A stretch of 64,000 nt of DNA from positions 806,001-870,000 of the forward strand of contig JAJHTX010000010.1 in the NCBI GenBank assembly GCA_032164295.1, read 5' to 3'. Position 1 is the stretch's first letter, and each line of letters opens with the position of its first letter. Below, piece after piece: positions 56,977-64,000 of this stretch. Below the pieces are notes generated by a model. That model did not search any database, had not been told where the DNA came from, and saw only the letters and a program-made list of their open reading frames with translations. The position numbers were made by a program, and so were the translations under genes. The DNA comes from Inonotus obliquus (Eukaryota; Basidiomycota; Agaricomycetes; Hymenochaetales; Hymenochaetaceae).

Positions 56977-59900
56977 ATGCCTGAGCCAAAGTACTACGCC
57001 CTCCAAGGTTCGTCCCCGTCATCTGCACTCCATCCCACCTGACCTTTTTCCTAGTCGTAAAACTCGAAGATTCTGCAAGGAGACCAAACAATGTACCGAT
57101 CTATGTCCAAGTCAACATCGATAAGACCGTCCACAAGACTGGACACATTGATGCCGATGGAAAGCCCTCCTGGGCCAGCATGGTCACTTTGTGAGTACTA
57201 CTTGCTATTCGATTTAGCGATTGCTGACTGTAGCGCAGCTCGGACTTGCACACCGACACTACCTTCAATATTCGTCTGAAGCAACGTAGAAAGGGCACGC
57301 GTGGTCGTCTAGTTGGGTCAGTTGATATCACCGCTCAGGAATTGCTGGACAAGGACGATGGTATGGTCCAAGTTCATCACCAGAATTCGTCTCATGTTCT
57401 TCGCTAGTACGACTAAAACTCATCCCTGCGACTGCTGGTGCCGTCCATATTCGACTCAAGACAGTGGATGCCTTCGGGCGGGCCGAGGCAGAATTAGCGA
57501 ACGCTGAACAGAGTGTAGGACAGATTAGAACACTAAGATCGGAATTCGCTGTGGGCACGATCGGGTCTGTTATCAGTGCACTCGATGGATTGGTCACAGC
57601 CGTTGATGCGGTTGCAGAGGTATTCATCTCATCACCCCTGCCGACGTTCTTCAGGCTCACGTCAGTCAACAGCTGCACTCGTTGTTCGATGTGTCGTGGA
57701 AGGCAACCTCGGCATTGTACAAGGCACGTTCTATCCTCATTGTATATCACTGCCTTCGGCTAATATTCTTCTACAGCTCATCTCCCATCAATTCAAAACC
57801 GATGCTCAGCTCCAAGTAATGGTCAAAACGATGGCGGACGCTTGTAATTTCTCGGAGAAGGCGAAGAAACTGAAAGACAGGACGGAGGAGCTGAATGTGA
57901 TCATCAAGGAGTTGCTTAACGAAAGTGTTGAGTGTTGTCAATTTGTGCGGAAGTATGCCTCTCGCAGTTTTGTTGGTATGTCATTTCTTGTCTCGCATCA
58001 GGACGGGCAATCAATTGTTTTTCAAGGTCGAATGGCTCGATGGCAGGGGAGTCAGAGGATAGCGGACTACGCGGGTCGCTTCAATGATCTCAGGGAAAGG
58101 CTGGACAAGGTCATTACTTTGAATACCGCGAAGGGAGTGGATGCCATCGAAGCGCATCTTGTTTCGCAGAAAGTGTTGGATGCGTTGATCGACCCCAGCA
58201 GAATGGACGCATCAATATCCAGAGTATCCAAACGTTCTCGATGCCTCGACGGTACTAGGAAGGAATATCTGGACAAGATCAGGAACAGACTATTATCAGA
58301 CGACGAGTGCAATACAGTCTGGCTGACTGGGGCTGCTGGTTCGGGAAAGAGCGCTATCGCTCTCACCATTTTGCACCATTGTGACGAAATGAAACTTCCG
58401 CCTGCGTACCTTTTCTTCGAGCGTGGAAAGGACGACTGCAATTCGGTCATTCGAGCGATTGCTTACCGATTGGCGGCTCTCCACGAGACCATCAGGCCTC
58501 ACATTGTCCAGGCCGTGATCGAGAATCCAAATATTAACGGAAAGTCACTGAAAGTTCAGTTCGAGAAGCTGCTGCTGGAACCGCTTCTGACCGTGGCAGA
58601 TCAGCTCAAGCACAACGTCTTCATCATTCTCGATGCGTTGGATGAAAGCGGCACAGATAGGCAGAGGGTAGAATTCCTACGACTGTTAAAGACGGATTTC
58701 GGGAAGCTCCCACAAAAGATTCACCTACTAATCACGAGTCGCCCGGAAAACGATATCATGGCAATACTCTCGTCAGCCAAGCATATACATCAAATAAGAC
58801 TAGAACACGAGTCGGATAGCAGCCGTACCGATGTCTCTCGTTACATCCGTGAGGAGATGGTGAAGGCTGTGGGTGGACGAGCACCAAAGAATTGGGCATG
58901 GGAGGACGTCTTCCGAGCGCTTTCTGATGCCGCAGATGGTCTTTTCATTTGGGCATCTACAGCGGTAAAAATGGTTCGAGGATCCCACAGGCCACGGCAG
59001 AAGCTTGGCAACCTCCTGGATAACATCGAATCTGTTGGTGGTGGCATCGATAATTTGTATTCGACGGCACTCGAGCAGTGTGGAATCCAGTGGCAAGATG
59101 ATTCTGGAGGAGAAGTCGCGAGGATCCTTGGAGTGATTCTGTTTGCAAAGGAGGCAATGTCGGGCGCTGATACTGATGCATTTCTTGGGCTAGAAGAAGA
59201 TACGGTGGATTCGATTTTGAACCGCTTGCGCTCTGTGATATCTTACGAGCCTGGGCAGCCTGTGCGCATTCACCATGCATCATTTGCCGACTATCTTGTC
59301 GAGAGGTGTAGAGGCAAGCCGTGGAATATAGATGAGGCGGAGCTAAAGAAGATAATAGCTGAACGATGTTTCGACGTAATGAAGAAGGAGCTACGATTCA
59401 ATATCTGCGACATCCCGACGTCGTTCGCTCGGAATGATGACGTCCCGGAACTAGAGGACCGCATTAAGAAGAGGATACTGCCGCATCTCGATTATGCCTG
59501 TCGTTTCTGGTCTGTCCATCTATACGAGCTGGCGGATACTTCTATTCCGCTCGACAAAGTCGATACCTTCGTACACAAACATCTTCTGTACTGGCTCGAG
59601 GTCCTTAGTCTGAAGAAATGCATCAATCGTGTTGCTGTTACTGCTCTGCGTGATGCTTGCGTCAGGATCGCTGTCAGTGATCCTTTTTATGTCATATGTG
59701 TACATGTTGATTCATTTCTATCTAGTCTATTCATACAGAGATCCCATCGCTCCTGTGGGCGGCCTATAGGCTAGCTAGTGTTTTTGCAGACCCGATCTCG
59801 CAGAGCGCTCCACACATCTACCTGTCTGCCATATCTCTCTGGAAAGGCGAATCGCGCATCGCAGATCATTACTCGAGAACACATCCACTCTTGTGCATAC

Positions 59901-62032
59901 AACGCTTCGGGAAGAAGGCACCGGCGACGTGCATGAAAGTCTTGGAGGGACACACTGACTGGATCAGGGCAGTTGTGTTTTCGCCCGATGGCAAACGCAT
60001 CGCGTCGGGCTCCGACGACGGGACGATCCGTATATGGGATGCGGACAGTGGGGAGCTTGTCTCGAAACCGTTTGAGGGGCACACTGGATATGTACTATCA
60101 GTAGCGTTTTCGCCTGACGGGAAGCGCATAGTGTCCGGCTCTGAGGACAAGACGGTCTGCGTTTGGGATGTAAATAGTGGCCAGCTGGTCGCGGGTCCCT
60201 TTGAGGGTCACACAGACTCTGTCAACACTGTCGCATTCTCAGCGGATGGGAGGTGCATCGTGTCTGGCTCCAAAGATACAACTATCCGCATCTGGAATTC
60301 TGTCACAGGCAAGCTGGTCTTAGAGCCATTGGAGGGACACACAGGAGTTGTTTACTCAGTCGTATTTTCGCCTGACGGCAAGCGTGTAGTCTCCGGCTCT
60401 TCCGATGGAACAGTCCGTATATGGGATGCTGACAGTGGGCAACTCGTCGCAATGCTCGAGGGACACACGGACGATGTCAATTCGGTCGCATTTTCTCCTG
60501 ACGGCAATCGCGTCGTATCTAGTTCTGGCGATAAGACGATACGCGTATGGGATGTCGAAAGTGGCCAGCAACTCTTGGGCTTCGAGGGACATAGGGAAAG
60601 AGTCTGGTCAGTCGCATTTTCACACGATGGAAAGAGCATTGCTTCCGGCTCTGCGGACAACACAATCTGTATCTGGGACGCCAACAGCGGGGATCTTGTT
60701 TCAGGTCCATTCAAGGGGCACGCAACCGAAGTCAACTCAGTTGCATTCTCGCCAGATGGCAAGCGCGTCGTGTCTGGCTCTTGGGATAGAACGATCCGTA
60801 TCTGGGATGCGGACAGCGGGAAGGTTGACTCCGGCTCATTCGAGGGGCACACTGACTGGATCTTTTCAGTTGCGTTTCACCCAGATGGAAGGCGCGTCGT
60901 CTCTGGAGATGGAGATGGAACGATTTGTATATGGGACATCGAAAGCGGCCAGCTCGTTTCTGGTCCTCTCAAAGGGCACACTGCTCCTGTTTACTCAGTT
61001 GCGATTTCGCTCGACGGACGACGCATAGCATCTGGCTCAGGGGATAATACTGTCCGTGTCTGGGATACTGAAACTGGCAATTTTGTTTGCGGACCACTCG
61101 AAGGGCACACAAAAGCAGTCCGTTCAGCAGCGTTTTCACCCGATGGCAAACGCATCGTCACCGGCTCTGGTGACGGAACAATTCGTGTTTGGGATGCCGT
61201 CAGCGGAAAGCTTGTCTTGGGACCTTTGGAGGGACACACTAATATAGTTTGGTCTGTTGCGTTCTCCATGGATGGAAAGCGCGTTGCGTCTGCCTCGAGA
61301 GACAAGACGGTCCGCATCTGGGACGCGGACACCGGCGAGCTCGTCTCAGGTCCGCTTGAGGGGCACACGGACGAAGTAAACTCAGTCGCATTTTCGCCCG
61401 ACGGCAGGCATGTTGTATCTGGTTCCGACGACAAATCAATCCGTATCTGGAATGCTGACACGGGCAAGTTGATCTTGGGTCCGTTTGAGGGTCACACGGA
61501 CTGGGTCCGCTCAGTTGCATTTTCACCAGACGGCAAGCGCATTGTTTCTGGCTCCTATGATAAGACGATCCGGGTCTGGGATGTTGACACCGGTGAGCTC
61601 CTTTCAGGGCCATTCAAGGGACACACCAGCTCCGTATTGTCAGTCGCATTTTCTCCCGACGGAAAGTATGTCGTGTCTGGTTCTTCGGACAGTACAGTAC
61701 GGGTCTGGAAGATTAGTGATGACGAGGACTCGACAGTGCTCAGCGATACACCCACGACTAGTTCAGAATGCGCCTTGACAGCGCCGAACCAAGTGACACG
61801 TGTGATGGACAAGCAACGCTTAGTATCGGGCTGGAAGCTGACCAAGGATGGATGGGTGCTCGGAACAGGAGGCGAACTACTCGCTTGGATCCCGGAAGAT
61901 ATGCGTGGGACCCTGTGGCAATCTCGGAATACTGCCGTACTCAATGCGCAATTTTTCACGAAGTTGGCCTTTGATGATTCTCCTTTGGGTGAAGATTGGT
62001 GCAAGGGCTTCCCGAAATCTAGTTGGTGTTGA
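56977..62032 (+). CDS. NLR copy 5: chimeric, with a GC-AG intron, 14x WD40
   Basis: 1567 residues. Exons: 56977-57007, 57055-57190, 57239-57360, 57408-57619, 57673-57723, 57777-57975, 58027-59672, 59726-62032. The donor of intron 5 (57724) reads GCACGT where the others have GTATAT or GTACAG; all phases close only if it is used as a GC-AG intron. Walker A is GAAGSGKSA, Thr replaced by Ala at the last position, the only copy with this change; it could weaken nucleotide binding. Blocks resemble different copies: the MLKL-like/linker part matches copy 4 (EAHLVSQKVLDALIDPSRMD), the NACHT core matches copies 1-3, the winged-helix-like part matches copy 2, the first WD40 half matches copy 3, and the second half plus 3' flank are almost identical to copy 1. 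Confidence 0.87.
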
Positions 62033-63693
62033 ACTCCTTAGCACAAATGTTTCTGAGATGTCTCTCTATTTTAGCAGCGACCATTCATTCATCGTGATCC
62101 ATCGTAGCATCCCAGTATAAACATCTTAGTGCCGTTTTTCACTTACGCGGCCCTTGAATTCTTTGTCTTCTTTCATTATCAACTCGGACTTGTAGCTATA
62201 TTCGCCTGTTTACCCTACTCTAAAGAGAAAAACTCATATCAGTGCCTAACGTTTGATTGAACTCCTTTCTCAAATTTCGAGTGGACGATTTCAACTTGAT
62301 GTTTTTTCATACACGGTTTTTGCTAGTTGTTGTGCGTTCTGATTGCGGTGTACGCGTATCGCTGCAGCTCACGGGGAATGATAAGAAGAGGACCGGAAGT
62401 CGGGATTCGGGAAAGAATCTTGATTAATCACGAACGGAGACGAAAGGATATATAGCAAAGTGTGCAGGTCCAAAGTAGGGGCGTTAGATAGAAAGGCTTA
62501 GAGTAGAGGATGCGAGCACAAGATGCCCAAGATCCATTCACTTCATATTGATAACATTCCATGGTACACAACCTCGAATTGACGAATAGAAACTTCATCA
62601 TGAGTTCCATGATGCAACTACAAAGCCAAACCGATAACAAGCAAAATAAATAGAAAAAAGCCAGGAAAAACACGGAGTAACGACAAACGTCTGAGTCCAT
62701 GAGTAAACACCATATCCTTCGAAGTCGACGCTCTAATCAACCTTCGAGTTCGCTTAGTCTCCTTCTGAGTTGTCCAATGGTTTTTTTCCGCCACTTGAGA
62801 ACAAGGAGTGACCGTATCTGAAGCGGGACGTCGGGAATATCATCGATGGTGATGTCGTCGACGTGTAGGCATACGGTGCAAACTGTCTGCTGGTTGATTT
62901 GTTAAAACTTATAGCTGAGTCAAGGAGTAGGATAGCAAACAAATGATCAGCAGGTATTATACAGTCTGATCGGACCAACTCAGCTGAACACACCTATACT
63001 GTGGGTCACCTAGTACCATCGATTCCTTCAGTTCGGAAGATGGAGTCCATGTAAGCGATGAGCGCCTTCGAAGTTGTCCGGTCCCATACTAGAATCAATA
63101 TAGATTTACGTTTGCTATGTCATGGCGGAGTCCAGCGCGATTTTTCAATCCTTGAGCAGACCTCTTCAATTCGATACTAGGACTCTAGTATACTTTCACG
63201 CCATTTTATATGTGGACCGTTCCGTGAAGTTCACCCACATGCCACATGATGCCCGAGTGCTGAATGAATCGTGGGTTCCATCGTAGTGGTGCTCCAGACT
63301 TACACCAGTGTAATACCACAAAAAAACTACAATCCGCTTATCCCTGGAGGTGACCGCTGAGCAACTACTTTAGTCGTGGTACATATGGAGTCACGCCGAG
63401 GCCACTGTAGCTTCAGAATCCATTGGCCCAGGTCCAATGCACAAGCCTTGCGAATCGAGAGTGTGGAGTGGAGGATGAAGGGGAGGGATTACCGATCCAC
63501 CTTTGACAGGATCGACACGATACCTTTTGAAGCGATGGTCGATCCTTCGTTGATTGACGCTCATCTTATAATAACTAATAACTCTGAACAGGCGGAGTCC
63601 TCGTGTACTATCACCATCAATCATGCACTGGTACATTGTTCGTTATAAGGATATGAAGACGCCTCTTTCCCCCCCTTCAACCTCCTCCCCACC
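62033..63693. repeat. spacer 5-6: empty-site counterpart of spacer 1-2
   Basis: The left 510 bp matches 12107-12610 after copy 1; the right 1.15 kb matches 30565-31718 before copy 2. The two halves meet at ATTCACTTCATATTGATAAC (62535-62554). The membrane-protein-like gene of the other spacers is absent. The 5' UTR motif before copy 6 is altered (GGATATGAAGACGCC). Confidence 0.8.
62737..63086 (-). CDS. possible short gene, second copy of 30766-31115
   Basis: The same minus-strand frame as at 30766-31115 (SKALIAYMDSIFRTEGID; VCTVCLHVDDITIDDIPDVP; a basic helical tail ending in TGA) with very few substitutions. Conservation reflects the recent duplication of the whole block and is not independent evidence for coding. 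Start codon and intron are unresolved. Confidence 0.3.
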
Positions 63694-64000
63694 ATGCCTG
63701 AGCCAAAGTACTACGCCCTCCAAGGTCAGTCTTCGTCCTCTGCACTCCATCCCGTCTGACCTTTCTGCTAGTCGTAAAACTCGAAGACGCTGCACAGAGA
63801 CCAAACAATTCACCGGTCTATGTCCAAATCAACATCGATAAGACCGTTCACAAGACTGGACACATCCACGCCGATGGAAAGCCCTCCTGGGCCAGCACTA
63901 TCACTTTGTGAATACTACTTGCTGTTCGATTTAGCGATTGCTAAGTGTAGCGCAGCTCGGACTTGTCCACCGACGCTACCTTCAATATTCGACTGAAGCA
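63694..64000 (+). CDS. NLR copy 6, 5' end only (runs off the window)
   Basis: Exons 63694-63724, 63772-63907 and 63956 onward encode the C2-like N-terminus (MPEPKYYALQVVKLEDAA, then YVQINIDKTVHKTGHIHADG). Donors are GTCAGT and GTGAAT, and phases match the other copies. The array therefore continues beyond base 64000. Nothing can be said about its NACHT or WD40 parts. Confidence 0.85.

Overview
The window looks like nuclear DNA of a mushroom-forming basidiomycete (Agaricomycetes). Genes have many 46-61 nt GT-AG introns, there is a DUF6532-type gene and a chromodomain Ty3/Gypsy element, and the dominant genes are NACHT-WD40 proteins of the STAND/NLR class. No rRNA, tRNA or CRISPR array was seen.

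Layout. 1-4.4 kb: a DUF6532-like gene (+) and a small WGR-like gene (-). 4.4-7.0 kb: a remnant of an NLR upstream region, then about 2.4 kb of apparently inserted, decayed sequence. 7.05-64 kb: a direct tandem array of six closely related NLR genes, all on +. Copies 1 (7055-12106), 2 (31719-36770), 4 (48985-54037) and 5 (56977-62032) can be spliced into intact eight-exon reading frames of 1565-1567 residues. Copy 3 (40552-45606) is split by a 4-nt duplication just before the NACHT P-loop. Copy 6 (from 63694) runs off the window. The modelled protein is C2-like domain, helical bundle resembling the MLKL-like N-terminal domain of fungal NLRs, NACHT NTPase, winged-helix-like linker, 14 nearly identical WD40 repeats (two seven-blade propellers) and a conserved tail of about 100 residues.

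The spacers tell a history. Spacers 2-3, 3-4 and 4-5 each carry remains of a minus-strand, multi-exon, membrane-protein-like gene, head-to-head with the next NLR, so the ancestral repeat unit was probably a gene pair. One of these relics holds a 0.5 kb inversion. The 5-6 spacer (1.66 kb) gives an 'empty site' for the 1-2 spacer, which has the same two ends with about 18 kb inserted (12611-30564). That insert is a nest. It holds a USP7/Ubp15-like MATH fragment and a TIR-bounded DDE transposon whose transposase N-terminus carries a short-repeat array and a UBA domain. The transposase is interrupted by a solo LTR (TSD GATGG) and by a minus-strand Gypsy element (TSD CAGAG). The Gypsy element is itself interrupted by three LTR-like insertions, two of which carry their own ORFs.

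The NLR copies are mosaics: blocks are shared in different pairings (1 with 5, 2 with 5, 4 with 5), and copy 4 has a private diverged NACHT block. This fits repeated gene conversion or unequal exchange in a rapidly diversifying immune or allorecognition locus. Function is inferred from family architecture; ligands and phenotypes cannot be read from the sequence.
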